Notes under the pieces: generated by a model
The model's input: the letters and a program-made list of their open reading frames with translations, nothing else
Told to the model about the DNA's origin: nothing
Database searches by the model: none
Program-made: the position numbers and the translations under genes
NCBI RefSeq assembly: GCF_008831285.2
Contig: NC_045140.1
Coordinates: 16,366,370 to 16,430,369, forward strand
DNA length: 64,000 nucleotides
Direction of reading: 5' to 3'
Source: Nymphaea colorata
Taxonomy: Eukaryota; Streptophyta; Magnoliopsida; Nymphaeales; Nymphaeaceae
Shown here: positions 50,301-63,438 of the stretch, piece by piece
Layout of the letters: each line of letters opens with the position of its first letter
Numbering within the stretch: position 1 is the stretch's first letter

Positions 50301-52649
50301 TTGTGGTCACGAGGAGAAACGAAGCCCTCTGTGTCAGCATGGTGAACTGCATCGATGTAACCTTTATCGTAGTAGCGTGCACCGATTAACTTCCTGCAAG
50401 TGATCCAAACTCAATAAGAAAATTAGTTTCTCTTTACACTTAACAACTATAAACCCTTTTACTAATGCCCTGCACATGCCATTACTTGTAACTTTTTCTT
50501 TAGTTCCTATTTGAAGAAAACCCAACTCAATTTTAACAAGAAGAGCACGCATTTAACTAGAAAATCCAACTCAATTTTACCAAGAAGGGCATGCATTTAT
50601 CTATGAAAATAAGCAAAGAGGAGGCTAAACAGCAACTTGTTCTGAGAATAAACCTGTTACATTTAACACCGTTTACATCAGTTTCATTTTGGCACACTCC
50701 CTTCCACCTCGCAGGAACAGGGCCATACCCTTCATCTCTGAAACTCTTGGACTCTGGCCAGGCCCCTGTTTACACCGAACTAAAATGCATTACTAGTGGA
50801 AAAACAAGGACTTCCGAACGTTTTGTGCTTTCTAGGCTATGTTGCTGCAGAATCTTAGTCTTCTGTCTACGATTTTTTGATTGAATACTATCTTTTGTAC
50901 TTCTACTGCAAATTAATGTTTTCAGAAATGCAAGTATGGACGGTGCTTTCGATGGTCAATTAATAATCATTAGGGCAACTATGACCCGATTTCTCGAAAT
51001 AAACATTCGCCGTCCTTGTTTATATGACCTCCTTTGTTGGATGCCATATTTTGGAGTTGCTATATATGTCTCAATTTAAATGAGTAAAGATCCCCTAGTT
51101 GAGGCCCTCCAAAACACAGAAGAACGGATCGTTGCAGAATAGATTACAGAAAAAGTAACAGGAACGACGCACCTGTGTCAAGATTTGCAATGATCACGTC
51201 TTCACCGAAGTTGCCCTTCTCCCAGAGGGAGCCCACAACAGGGGAGCCGCCTTTCTCCAGACCCATGAATCCCCATGATCGAGTCGTGTGGAGGAAGAGA
51301 CCATTGTTCGGAAATATCGACAGAACACGAGGGTCCTCTAACACGGTCCAAATTAAATATCATTAATCAATTAAACCACGTATATATAGGAGATCTGCAA
51401 ACTTGAAATTAAGATTGAGGCGCAGAAGCCACGAATATGTTGCAATAACAATAATAATTATTAGTAGTAGTAGTAGTTGACAAAACAAGAACAGAGCTAC
51501 TAAAGTTTTGTCCTTCCCATAACTGAAATTGCTCTAAGCAAAATGGCTGCAGACGTTGCAGTAGATTACACGAGAAAAGGAAGGAGACAAACGGAAGGAG
51601 GGACCTGAGTAGGGAACAGGCGTATGGCCCTGTTTCTCAAATGAAGGAGAAGGGAAGAGGAAATAAATTAAGAGCATGGCGGTCTATGTGTGGTGGACTC
51701 CAAATACAATGGCAGATTGCTATAACTATTTTCCAGTTTTGGTGATAATGCAAAAGCACGCTTACGTACAAATATTTGGTACATTTGTGAATATAAACTC
51801 CGATTTCATAACTTAAGTTGCTTTGATTTGATTTAACAGAGTAAATGGGTTCATCATTGGCCAAAAAAGCTTATAAATCTTCATTATTTATTTGTAAATC
51901 TTACCAAAAAGATATGGTTTTCTAATTTTCCAAAAGTCGTTCGATTTTTGAATCAGCAAATACACTTTGGAACTCATTAGCTCTCAATAGTTAAAAAGCA
52001 GGCTGCCATTAAACTTACTCTTAAGCCACTCTTGTAAGTCAAATTTAAGCAAAAGGTTAAAAAATAAACAAGAAGAAAATGTGTTTTATGTATATATATT
52101 AAAGGGAGAGGGAACGAGAGAGAAAGATATAATACTTGCAATGGCGGCAGCGTCGTATTCGTCGAGACGTGCAGCAAAGCCGTTGATGTAATTTGTGTAG
52201 GAATAAAAGACGGCATCTTTGGCTTTCTCCTTGCTGCAGAGGCCCACGAGTGGTTATACGTCAAATACTTGCATATCATGGCAACTGACTGCATGTTGTT
52301 CTTTATCAATGCAATGCAATAAGTGCAGGAAAAGTAAGTTGCATTTGAAAAGTAAAAAATTAAATTAAATTGCAGATTTTTTATGTACCTTCCTAGAAAG
52401 GAAGCAAGAAACTGATGATGTGAATCACTGACCGACTCATGACCGACTGCATCGGGTGGTTCATGGAAATGTGCTCCCAAATAAACGATGTATGACTGTC
52501 ACCACCATCAAGAACGTCCAGTTTGGTATGTTTCGATGCCAATAAACTGAAAGAAAGAACAAGAGGGAGAGAGAGAGAGATGCAACCTTTTGGAGCGCAA
52601 AAGTGGGTGCAAAGAATAAAGCAAGAAGAAGAAAAAAGAGCTTCCCCAT
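47351..52649 (-). CDS. subtilisin-like serine protease (subtilase), intact
   Basis: Eleven exons: 52649-52587, 52495-52389, 52233-52136, 51337-51173, 50765-50654, 50393-49850, 49637-49549, 49461-49216, 48815-48701, 48307-48094, 47898-47351. All junctions are GT/AG and phases agree; 766 residues, usual for plant subtilases. In order: signal peptide [18 protein letters not shown]; inhibitor I9 prodomain ([11 protein letters not shown] to about residue 120); peptidase S8 with Asp143 (LDTG), His215 (GHGSHT), oxyanion Asn323 (GGNNGP) and Ser552 ([12 protein letters not shown]); a PA insert around residues 370-480 (KGKIVSC, GVGMIL); and a C-terminal Fn3-like domain (DLNYPSI, RTVKNVG). An in-frame ATG upstream at 52,751 would bury the signal peptide, so 52,649 is preferred. 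Family role: secreted protease of the cell wall or apoplast; substrate unknown. The His motif has Ser for the usual Thr. Unit 1 carries only its last two exons. Confidence 0.94.
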
Positions 52650-52784
52650 CGCAGTTTTATCGATGCAATGACTTGAGGCCTCTGTTTTATTGGGGTACGT
52701 AGACAGTTTTATTCGGGCATCTTCTACAATACTAAAATGGTTATCTATCACAATTCACAAATGTTGCTGAAATCCATACCTCTC

Positions 52785-54200
52785 GCAGAACTTTCTCTCT
52801 CTCTCTCTCGCTCTCTCTCTCTTTGGACGACTACCCAATATCTCATTTGAAGTAATTCAGATCATTCATATCCAGGTTAGGTTTTCTCGATTCAATCTGA
52901 ATGGCGTCATTTTGTTTAGATTCAGAATCCAACACATGAATCTGATCAATTATTAATTTTGTGTTTTTTTACAATTTGCAAGTGAAGTAAATCCAAAACA
53001 GATCAACATTTCAACAGTTTACTTTAATTTGGTCAAGGCTAGATATTGCTTTAGGCTGTTCTTTCTGGCTCCAGGTTTAAATCCACATACGATTTGGTGA
53101 GTTCTAATAGTCAGACTTAACAATTTAACCAGAGTGCGAATCATTTACATTCGTTGTCTGCAGAAGGGTGCCAAAGGTCAGGCCTCTACTAATTAACTTG
53201 GTTGGAGGCTCAGGCCCACAAAATCATGTAATGGATTCAGTGAGATAATATGAATTAACGGAGCCAATTCAGACCTTCGGGAAATAGTATATTTTGACTA
53301 GATTGGATACGTACTTAGTGCTGTCATGGAGTTACTGTGATATAATCACTAATTTTCGTTTTTGTTTTTCTTTTGTTACAGATAGCTAATTCTGCTCTCT
53401 TTTTTCAGTTCCTTATATTTCGGCCAAGATCTTCTCAACAAGAAACTGTTAATATCAGAAAATTTTACCTTACTAATCAGGTATAGCATTGACCAATATT
53501 TACGACTACCAATGTGGTCATTTGCTCTCCGAGTACCTTTCTCTCTCCCCGTTAGACACCGGAGAGGTAACGGCAGAGGAAATTCGAGTTCAATGGTGTT
53601 TATGCGCTTACGAGTATTAATAGGCCTTGTCAACATAAAGGGAAGGTACTTGGATCCCTACCATAATCGATAGGGAGATAGCCCCCGAAGAGGCCAAAAC
53701 CCCTCCCTTTTTTTCCCTACTGTTGAGGTCTAGGGCTGCTTCGTATCCGAGTAGAGTTGATACACTTGTCAACCCACCATGGTCAAAGAGAAGTAGAAGT
53801 TTAGATGAATTCCCATCTTAGTCCAAAAGTATTAATTGAAGTTTTATGTACTTTCCTGACGGGACATGAGCATTTTGCCTTGGTTGATCAATTCAAGAAA
53901 TTGGTCTTTCGCCACATGATCCTCAGATGAAGAGCACTGATGGTCACTCCTGTGCCTTTACCTTTCCATCGATAGCTTGAAGGCCCAAGTGTCTAGTGAA
54001 CAGGCTTCAAGAAGCCGTGAGCAGTTTGATTGCCCCGAATTTGGAGTGTCATGCTTCGTACTGTTTATGCCTCTGCTTCAGAATCTGTGGCGCAGAACTA
54101 TTCAGATTGAATTCACATCAGGTTGCTACTCCATGGGATCGCGTAGCAATATGGGCCACTCATCTCTTTAGTACACAGATAACCCACATAAAGGGTTCCT
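52785..54200. other. no recognised gene
   Basis: A (CT)n run at about 52,794-52,820, then AT-rich DNA. Overlapping ORFs at 53,976-54,205 (64-69 codons) resemble no family I know. Confidence 0.5.
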
Positions 54201-54329
54201 ATTAGCGATCTTTTAAAGTGAAATTGGCGTATACCTTATCCTCCCCAGTTCATTCAGATGTGCGGTCCTCCTGCCTAATAGAAAAAGTCTCTCCATTGCT
54301 TCAGCGTCACATAAGGAACAAGCTGCAGG

Positions 54330-55930
54330 ACTAAATCGTCGTGCCATAAAAGGGAAAAAGGCAAAACACCAAGACACAGAGAGTTTTAACGTGGTTCGAC
54401 TCAGGATCGAGTCTACGTCCACGAACAAAGGTTTCTCTCTCACACGCCTCAATCATTTGTGTGAGAGGTTCCATTAACATTTAAAGGAATACAGGGGTCA
54501 TTCATTTCCTGATTTCTAGGATCTTGATTGGCATCAATATCTTGAAGATATTGTTGGTTACACCTCTGATTTTCTTTCCTAATCTTTTGGTCAACAGAAA
54601 CAACAACAATTTTGCCAGCGATATTGTTTCCTTGAGCATTATCTTCAATAGCCCCCCTCAAGCTGAACGGCCTAGGAAGGACGTTAAGCTTGACACGAAT
54701 GGATTCAAATGGTGAGCGAGCAAGGGGCTTGGTCATGGTATCAGCAAGTTGGTCAGTAGCTGGAACATGATGAATTGTAAGGCGATGATGTTGCACATGA
54801 TCCCGGATGAAATGAATATCGACTTCAATATGCTTAGTGCGTTGGTGAAAAACCGGATTGGCAGTCAATTGAACAGCACCCATATTGTCACATAAGAGCC
54901 GGGGAATGGTGGAAAGAGGGTGACGAAGTTCCTGTAAAAAATATTATATGGAGAGAACTTCGGCGGCAGTGGAGGCCAATGCCCTATATTCTGCCTCAGT
55001 ACTGGAGCGAGCAACAGTATTTTGCTTCTTTGCAGACCACGAAACCAAGGAATCTCCAAGAAAGATGGCAAAGCCGGTAGTAGATCTTCGATCATCAGGA
55101 TTGCCAGCCCAATCGGTATCAGAATATGCTGTAAGAGAAAGGTGCGAAGACGGCCGAATAAGAAACCCAAGATGAAGAGTGTGCTTAATGTAGCGAAGTA
55201 TGTGTTTGACGGCAGCCCAATGAACAGTGGTAGGAGCTTGCATAAACTGACAGACCTTGTTGGTAGCATAAGCAAGATCGGGTCTGCTAAGGGTAGCATA
55301 CTGGAGAGCACCAACAATTTGGCGATATGGAGTAGGATCAAGTAGCGGCGTGCCATCAAATTTAGATAACTTTTCGCCAACAGCTAAAGGCGAAGGAAGG
55401 GGCTTGACATCAACCATGTTGCTTTGCTTGAGAAGATCTTGCATATACTGGCGTTGAGAAAGAAAGAGTCCTTGAGGTGTAAACTGTGCTTCAACTCCAA
55501 GAAAATAATGTAGATGCCCAAGATCTTTTATTGAGAATGCACACCCCATTTGACATATAAGCTGATGAATGGCGGCGGAGCAGCTTCCAGTGATCAATAT
55601 GTCATCAACATAAATAAGAATAAAGATGGAATGAGAACCCACAAATTTGAGAAATAGTGAAGTGTCAATCTTGGAGGCGGAGAAACCGTTTGAAATGAGA
55701 AAGGAACTAAGGCGTTGAAATCAGGCTCGAGGTGCTTGCTTAAGTCCATAAAGAGCTTTCTGTAACTTGCAGACATGATGCGGATATTGAGTATTAACAA
55801 AGCCTTGAGGTTGTGACATATAAACATCTTCAGATAAAGTGCCCTGTTAAGAACGCATTGTGACCTGATTGGACCCACAATGCGTTTTTTAATAGCAATG
55901 AAAGGATTAGGCATGAACAACCGGCTACTT
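54330..55930 (-). mobile_element. Ty1/copia retrotransposon fossil
   Basis: A broken copia-family copy on the minus strand. Recognisable parts are the later portion of pol, namely reverse transcriptase around the YVDD motif and the RNase H domain. Sequence near 54,380-54,440 has the 'aacgtggttcgact ... tctacgtccacg' look of a plant copia LTR. The upstream half of the element was not found. It has several breaks. The pol part is still easy to read, so it is of moderate rather than great age. Confidence 0.85.
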
Positions 55931-55934
55931 TCAC

Positions 55935-56840
55935 TTTTAAACTTGGAAAATCATGACTAACGTGGACAATGAGGATGAAGACGTTTCACTTTGACAAAAT
56001 TAGCTGGTCGAAGTTTCGAAATCTCTAAGTCCAAGGACAGCGTTAAATGTTTGATTAATATGTCAGGCTTTACAAATTCTAGAACTATATCCGGATATGG
56101 TGGTGGTCAAGAACACTGTAGCTACGACGGAACTGACTGCTAAGATCTGTAGTTGAAAGCTTTATAACAGCCCTGCAGTCAGCACAGAATGGGGAGCTGC
56201 CCAGGAACAAAACGTATGTTATTGGAACTGAACAGCACCGAAATAAACCAATTTGTAACTGCAAGTTTTTTACCTTTCATTCCGCACATACTGTTAATAC
56301 CAACAAAGATGCACACTCATTTCATATCCCATTTTGGAACTCATAGAAGACTTCAATGTTTCCTGGTCCTTTTTCATGCATTTAGATGCAAAAGGTTGGT
56401 GAGTTCTGATCTTCTGCTGGAAAAAAAAAAAGAAAGAAAAAGAAAAAGAAAACTTAATCCAGATCAACCGATGCATGGTAAAATGATTTGGTCACGCTGA
56501 TTAATGACACATGATACAGATAATTCGAATCTGTTGTTCTGTTTGGCTTAGCTTCTTAGTCACACAGAATGGACCACAGTTCCATGGAACTAGTATAAAC
56601 ACAAAACAGATGTATGTATATTGATTTCATGTAATACTTGTATGTTTTTCATACTAAAGCTTCCGTGCAGCTTGAACCATCGCAAATCCAATTGAATGGA
56701 TGATATACACGAGAACAGAACAGCAGCACACTGCAGAAGTGCAGACGTTGGTCCCATCAGCTTTAACAAAGCCTGTACATAGTGCAAAAATTAAGAGCAC
56801 ACGATGAACACCATTACAAGAACAATCTTCATACTTGTTC
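55935..56840. other. no recognised gene
   Basis: Spacer between the copia fossil and the 3' end of the BTB gene; it probably includes the BTB 3' UTR near its right end. Short ORFs only. Confidence 0.5.
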
Positions 56841-56844
56841 CGAC

Positions 56845-59513
56845 TTAGAAGCCTTTCCATGTGTCCAGAACTTCCTGGAATATCTCACCGATCAGCTCCC
56901 TGTCAGCACTTTGCAGGAAAACATTGAGATCATCACGGATATCCAATATTTTGCCAAAGTTAACCAGGTAAGCAATGCAGCTTCTTTTAAGCCTTGGCAA
57001 TTGATACATATAGGCATCTTGAAGCCTGTCAAGTACATTTTTAGTGTCAATATCTTCAAGAAGGCTCTCCTCACACAGTTCTTTCAGATCAGAGACATCA
57101 TACTTATCCGCAACACGGAGCAAAGCAGATCTATGTGCCATAAAATCTTCAATTTGAGCAGCTCCATATAGGTAACCCAGAAAGGCTTCACAAACATCAA
57201 TAGTCATGTCACTGATCTTAATGGTCGACAGCTCTTTTTCTTTAAGGTTGTAAGCAAACATGCTGTGGAAAACTGGTGATCTGCTGGCTAAAATGGCTCG
57301 ATGAGCTCCAATACTTCCATTAGAAGCATCAATGGTGACATCAGTGTGTATCTGTTCAGACAACATTCGTCCTAGGCTGGACAAGGCAGCTGTTGTTGAT
57401 CTGTTTTGTGCTGTTTCTTTGAAAGACCAGATTGAGCATGGGTCACCACCCTGGTTATGCAGCAAAGAAAAATCAGTATCTTGAAGAGGGAAGCAATATG
57501 GTGGATTCAATTCTTTTTATCATATACAAACATTGAAGATTATGAAGCACCATATATGGATGCAGTAACAATTGAGCTAATTTTTTGGAGTTTCTCTTTT
57601 TCTTCAGAACTGTCTTAGAAAATAGAAAGTAGACAAAGTTTTTCACTATATTATAATCAAAATTGAGGAAAACATAGTTGTTTAATGCAAACCTTGTCTA
57701 CTTTTCGTCATTTGAAATGTAAAGTAGATACCTAAACTGAGAAACAAGGGCTTCCAAAGTGATGATGGAAAGTTGTATTTAGGTGAGTTCAATGTTTTCA
57801 TTTTTCCTGTTTCCCCTTTTTGAAAGAATGTGAGTTGATTTCAAGACCACACATTTTTTAAGGAGTGAAGCAACATGATAAGCAGAAGCCAGATATTTCC
57901 TGTGGTCATAGGGATACAACTGAAAACCCAATAATTTCAGAAAATTAGATCACATCTACTTCATGCTCATTTGTGAAAATCTGGATCCAATAAGGACACA
58001 AGCTGGAAACCTTTCCACATGAACCCCAAAAGCATGAGGCAGAAGAGCACTTCGACAAGGTCGGACAGTTGGAATATTGGAAACAAATTTTGCATAACAT
58101 ATGCTTATAAAACTTGTCTGGGACCATGATCAGACGACAGTTATGTCTACATAAATAAACCTAGGAATAGAAGAATAATAGGAAAACACAATGGCAGGAC
58201 AACAAGGAACAAGCAGGAAAGTGCATACTTCAGGAGGTATAATCTTCAAATCCAGAAACTCTACGTCAATTATGAATTTCCCAGCAAACGAGATATCTAG
58301 CGGCCACACGAAATCTTCACTGCTCTGTAGCAACTTGTCACTGATTTCTTAGGAAAAGAAAAAACGAAAATAAGTTTGGTGTCAAGTTATATCCAACTGA
58401 CTTCAGCAGCTACATGCTGGAAGAATAACCTTTCACTTTATTAATCTGCATCATTTTCCATTTTTAAAATGGATGGCCTTGTTGCAACTTGCAACCACAA
58501 CTGAAGAAGAAAAGAAACTTCTATCAAGCTTGTTTACCAAACTTTTGAATCTTATTTGAACTTGAGTAGTTGGTTTAACAGATGCGCAGTTGCAACATCT
58601 TAGACAAGTCATGTGATTCAGATCTCCTACTTGGACGAGATAGTCCGAAGCAGATCGTAAATTCCAAACGCCCATGTAAAGTTTGTTCAAAAAGATAATT
58701 CACTTAGTACATAGTTTCTAAGAAAGTACAAACGAGGTCAAGAAGCAGAAGTACCGGGATAAACAAGAGTCCTACGATTGCCGTTAGAACACAGGAGCCG
58801 AATTACAAACGATGCGATTGGTGCCGGTTCTCTGGACAGCTTCCCAATATCCGGAAATAGCCGTATATGTAACGCCCTGCTCCTCTCTATCGATATGAAC
58901 CTGTAAATTTTTTTCCTAGATTTTGATAATCTTTATCACCATTAAGAGAGAAAAGTTTAATTGCTGCCTTCAAGTTTCATAAACTAGTAAAACACCAAAG
59001 TGGATATATCAGGCAACAGAAAGGCGAAGAAGTTTGAAACTAGTTAAAATCTCGGTGTTCACAATCAAGAAACAGATATAAAGCTCAAGAACCGATTGAA
59101 ACAAAGCAAATTTCTTTCCTGCAACCCATTTTCACTTCAGTAACAAGCACCATCTACCTAATACCAAGAAATCGAGGAGGGCTAAAAGCTGCCGAAAACG
59201 ACACAAATAAGAAATATGAGGAAGCCTAAAAACTACTAAAAATCTTACATCATTTCACTGACCAGCATTATTCCAACCCCAAGAGGGACCTGAATCCCTA
59301 TTATAAGCGAAATTAAAAAGTTGGGGAGAGCGAAAAAACTGCTACAGACCAATTAAAAAACTTGTTCACGGAACCGCCATCATCCGTTACTCACCAGTTC
59401 CACCTACCAATCCTGAAGGGATCCGATTTCCTGTAAGGGGAACCCGCTAGGTTGTCGATCTTCCACTGTGCGAGGCGTGCTGTGGTCTCGACACGATACG
59501 TGCTCTCGCTCAT
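56845..59513 (-). CDS. BTB/POZ domain protein, At1g55760-like, intact
   Basis: Four exons: 59513-59395, 58900-58755, 58347-58229, 57450-56845; phases agree, 329 residues. The protein lines up with Arabidopsis At1g55760 along its whole length: MSESTYRVETTARLAQW, the YRKSDPFRIG segment, FVWPLDISFAGKFIIDVEFLDLK, GRMLSEQIHTDVTI and the end DTWKGF. Residues 1-128 form a MATH-like N-terminal part. The BTB fold is about 154-260 (GAHRAILASRSPVFHSMF), followed by helices (DIDTKNVLDRLQDAY). BTB proteins of this kind are known as substrate adaptors of CUL3 ubiquitin ligases; the target is unknown. It is a single-copy gene outside the patatin array. Confidence 0.93.
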
Positions 59514-59519
59514 CTTGAA

Positions 59520-61010
59520 CTTTAGGATATCGGTGAGCTCATTGATGCAATCCAGGATTCCTTCCAGGAAGTCTCCAGGCTTCCCCAGGTTTAACCGGTC
59601 GTAGAAGATGGTCTCTCAGTGACCATGGAGTGGAACTCTAACTTCTTCCTGCTGGCTGGGGACGGTAGCGCGAGGTTTTGGCAGCCCGTATATAACAGAT
59701 TCGGATTCCTACCTTCACGCAACCATGGAGTTGGACCTTCCTTTACGCTACCATGGACGCTACCATGCTTTTTTGAAACGGCGTTAATAACCAGCTTCGG
59801 CGTCCGGGAAGTCTACCAGAATTCCTGTATTGCGATCGAACGAAATAAGGTGTGACCTATAAATTGATAATCAAGTGGAAAAACGTCTACATACTTTTCA
59901 TTTTGCATCAGTTGGTAGCGTGTCTCAGCTGTCTCACTTCGAATGAGACGATGTCAGGGAGTGACGATGGCACCGCCTGTCCCAACCGCCCAAGCTCCAA
60001 ACCAATTACCTAGTGGATGGTTTCTCTCTCTTGATCACAAGTGATGGCCCTTTCTTGGCTTGAGTTCATTGATCAAATGGGGAGTCCGCTAGCCCCACTA
60101 TTGTAAAAGTAAAAAAAATTGAATTGAATCAATCAGGCTGACGCAGGAAATCCATGTACTACTGATTAGTTGAATTGATTTACCACTAATTTTGCAGTTT
60201 CAAGCCTACTTTCACGTTGCCAGTTAGCCTGGCCCGGGCTCACAAAACTCAGAATCGTGTCAACGTAGTAAAAAGAAAAGGTGTTCAAAGCTAATGCCTA
60301 AAGGGAAGCCATTTTGACGTTTTACTACTACAAAATTTTATGCTATCAGATGTACGATCCTTCTTAATTAAACAAGGTTTGGTATGATAACTACGTGCCC
60401 TTGACGCATGCTGCCTGCACATTCAGTCCTTTTAAGTCAAGCAATCAAGGTATGCACTGGATTACCAACAAGATCGTGTTGTTGCACCAAACACATGAAC
60501 TAATTAAAAAATGTGGTTACACTGGGGATTACTTATTAACAGTATGCGCATTCAAGTATGATCAAAATGCCAAGAACCTTGCCGGCCAAAACTTGTGTTC
60601 TGCATCTTTTCTATCTCCTAACTGAGTTCTATGGTTTTCTTTGGTCCAAGCTGAGTAAAAAGTTTATCATCCAAGCAGCTTAATTAAGCTTTCAAAGTCG
60701 CATAAAACTACCCTTCTTAGGAATTAGATAGTGCATGTTATGTGAAAACTAGTTTTTTGACCAGTTTTTGAAACCTCCTTTATGTGCAAGACCAAAAAGA
60801 GATGTTTTCACTGAAAAGCAGAAATTAGTCGTGAGCTAGAGAAATTTCATTTTATCCACCATCACCCAAACATGGTTTAAACACTGTTTTGTAGAAGCCC
60901 GGTTTCAACTGTAGGGAAACCCGGATGGTGTCCCACTGCCCGAGTGAGAAACTGAAGCCATTTTCCTTTTTTTGTCCTTTGAATCCAAAGCTGTGTTGAG
61001 ACCTTGGTGA
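59520..61010. other. spacer, no firm gene
   Basis: Upstream of the BTB gene. Short plus-strand ORFs (59,619-59,855 and 60,395-60,625) show no family resemblance. Confidence 0.5.
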
Positions 61011-61012
61011 AC

Positions 61013-61295
61013 TTACCTTCAGCTTGAGAATAGCGTTCTTCACCTTTTGCAGACCAAAAAAGTAGCGCCTACAAGAATCAATCGGGCTCTCAGCCCAACC
61101 AACTATACTACACCCCTTGGGTAACTCAGTTTCACTTATTTGAAACACACCTTAAATACAATTTCTTTTTAGTCTTAGCATACTGACCTCAGGCTCAAGG
61201 CAATATTCAATGTCAATGAAAGTTAAATCTCCAGGATCTTTCCCAACCATATGAGAATATGAGATACACCAATCTAAGGAGAGGCAGTCAGGCAG
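61013..61295 (-). other. candidate exons of an unidentified gene
   Basis: 61,295-61,188 is an open 36-codon block (start LPDCLSLDWCISYSH, end DIEYCLEPE) between an AG acceptor and a GT donor. About 61,155-61,013 is a second open block (ISETELPKGCSIVGWAESPI, then GLQKVKNAILKLK) ending at a GTAAGT donor. The amino acid composition looks like real coding sequence. I could not connect the two in phase or name the family, so this may be a decayed or partial host gene. Confidence 0.3.
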
Positions 61296-61299
61296 CTGC

Positions 61300-63430
61300 A
61301 AACATTGAATCATAAATATCCGTCTGACCTGTTTGTAGCCTTCTTACGTAATTGGCAACTGAGAGACTAGTTAATCAAGAGGCGAATCAGGGTACATATG
61401 AGCACAGTAGACTCGACTGCTCTTAAGCCAAGCCTCGTTTGGAACAAAAATATTTTGTCTTGAGTTCGCAATTATTGCAAGCACCACTTGTTCAAGAAAT
61501 GGTTGCTTTAGACTAATGAACTCCTGTGGGGTTTGTACCTTGATTGAATCAATATTCTGAGAGTGACCGGAATCTTCCTTTCACCTTGGAGAGGCGTGTT
61601 GAAGCAAAATTGGTATCTCTTGTGGGGGGCACTCTCCACTTTGAACATTGGAGACAACTTGCTCTAAGCGAGGAAGCAATTCCTGCTCTTTTTCATTCAT
61701 TTCCCTCAACTTTTTCTCATTCAATACAACGCCTGGTCCATTTGGTTCCTTTGTCTTGTATCAATGAAGACATCGATTCACTTACTTGAAGATCCCTACA
61801 AGTGATGCAATCAGTCTTAGTCGAATGGCCCTCCATTGTTGGGTAGGGCCGCCATGGCCATGCAATAGGACAGGGTAGCGTGAGGTTGCTGAACTGATCG
61901 TAGATTTTTTTTCTCCCTTTCTACGGAGCTATCACTTAATCCGTTTAATTAGCAATTCAATGATCACCAAATATGTGGGCTTATTAACACTTAATAAAGT
62001 AAGAATGGATAAGGAAAATTGATTAGAATGGATTTCTTTGTCTAATGGCTGTTACGGTGGCCTCATAAAGTTGAGCTCATCATGGAAGTGAAAGGTACCA
62101 AGTAAGCATCATACCTGCAACTGCTCTTTCTTTAACAAATTGTTGCGGTGGCTTACAAGCATTCCCAATAGAAAGATGCCCATTTTTTTTTCCCAATGCA
62201 AGAGAAATAGATAAAAAGGGTGAGAAAACCTAAGCGAATACCCACACGCTCTCTTACACACACAGAGATATAGATATAGATACAAAGAGATACTATGAAA
62301 TGGGCCATAGTGACCGTAAGCTTGGGTAAAAGGAGATGTATGGTGGGTATATTTTCAACAAGAAACGAAAAAAACCTTTCATTCTTTCTCAGCGTCTAGA
62401 ACTATACATATATGCGGCATTTCCCGTTATGTGGATTACATTTCTAAATGTTTTTTCCCGTGTCAGCATTAAGGCATTTCTTTTCATTCAGAGAGCGTAA
62501 CAAATAACCTGCTCTCAAAAAAGACAAACCCGAAAATGAAAAGTTCCCTTTCTTCATATGCTTCAATGTATATTATAATCCTAATCATAATGCGATCGGT
62601 ATCCTGTTCAAGTGACTGAATCCAAATTCAAATCCTAAATTCAATCAGGTCCTACTGGCTTTTTTTAAGTACAAGGACATAAAAATTAGACTGTCCAATT
62701 TTAAATCAAACGGTCCAAATCCCCCTCTCTCCTCATGAGCCTCTCTCTCTCTCTCTCTCTTGCCTCTAACTTCTACCTATGATGAGTAGATGGAAGGGGG
62801 AGAACCCCTGCAAGAAGAAAAAAGAGAGAAAAAATTGTGAGGGGATCGATGGGGAAAAAGTTAGGAAGGAAAAATTAAAGTCTATGTCCAATCACTCACA
62901 TCTATCAACAAAAAAATGTTTGGTTTCAGTACGACTACATATGAAATAGCTGATGAGATAAATCCAAGTCTTTTTCATGGGAAAGCAAACACAACCTAAC
63001 AGAAAATATTTTTTGTTTGAATTCAAGAAGGGAATTGACAGAAGAAGTCTTCAGATTTTGAGGAGGGTGGGCTATCTAAAATTTGGATTGGATTGGGCAG
63101 CAGAGGGGCGTGGTATCGAGCCCGACTCCAGATCCAAATCTAATCCCTACCGGACGAGGCCCGTTGCCTTGCCTGTCCGGTGACGCCTGATCCAAACGGC
63201 AAGACGGTTGGAGCGTCGGATCCCCGTTCCCCTATAACGGGAAGCGACTCGAATCACCGCTTCAATCTGCCCAACGGTACCGACTCAGTGCTCATCCAGG
63301 GCTCCACCGTGACCCAAGAGCGATTCAAAGATCCGGTTCTTCCTCGTCTCCCCGTTCCGTGTCGAGACTCTAGGGTTTATGGAGGGTTTACACTTGACAC
63401 AGTGGAGGTGAAGCTGGAGCTGAGAGAGAC
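61300..63430. other. spacer upstream of the L46 gene
   Basis: AT-rich with a (CT)n run at about 62,740-62,760. From about 63,100 it becomes GC-richer as it approaches the L46 leader. ORFs at 62,977-63,183 and 63,180-63,722 overlap the L46 first exon in another frame and are not thought to be real. Confidence 0.5.
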
Positions 63431-63438
63431 AGAGAGAG

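Noticed and set aside
52461-52751. Upstream in-frame ATG at 52,751 as the subtilase start
   Set aside because: It would place about 34 polar residues before the signal peptide; the ATG at 52,649 gives a normal secretory start.
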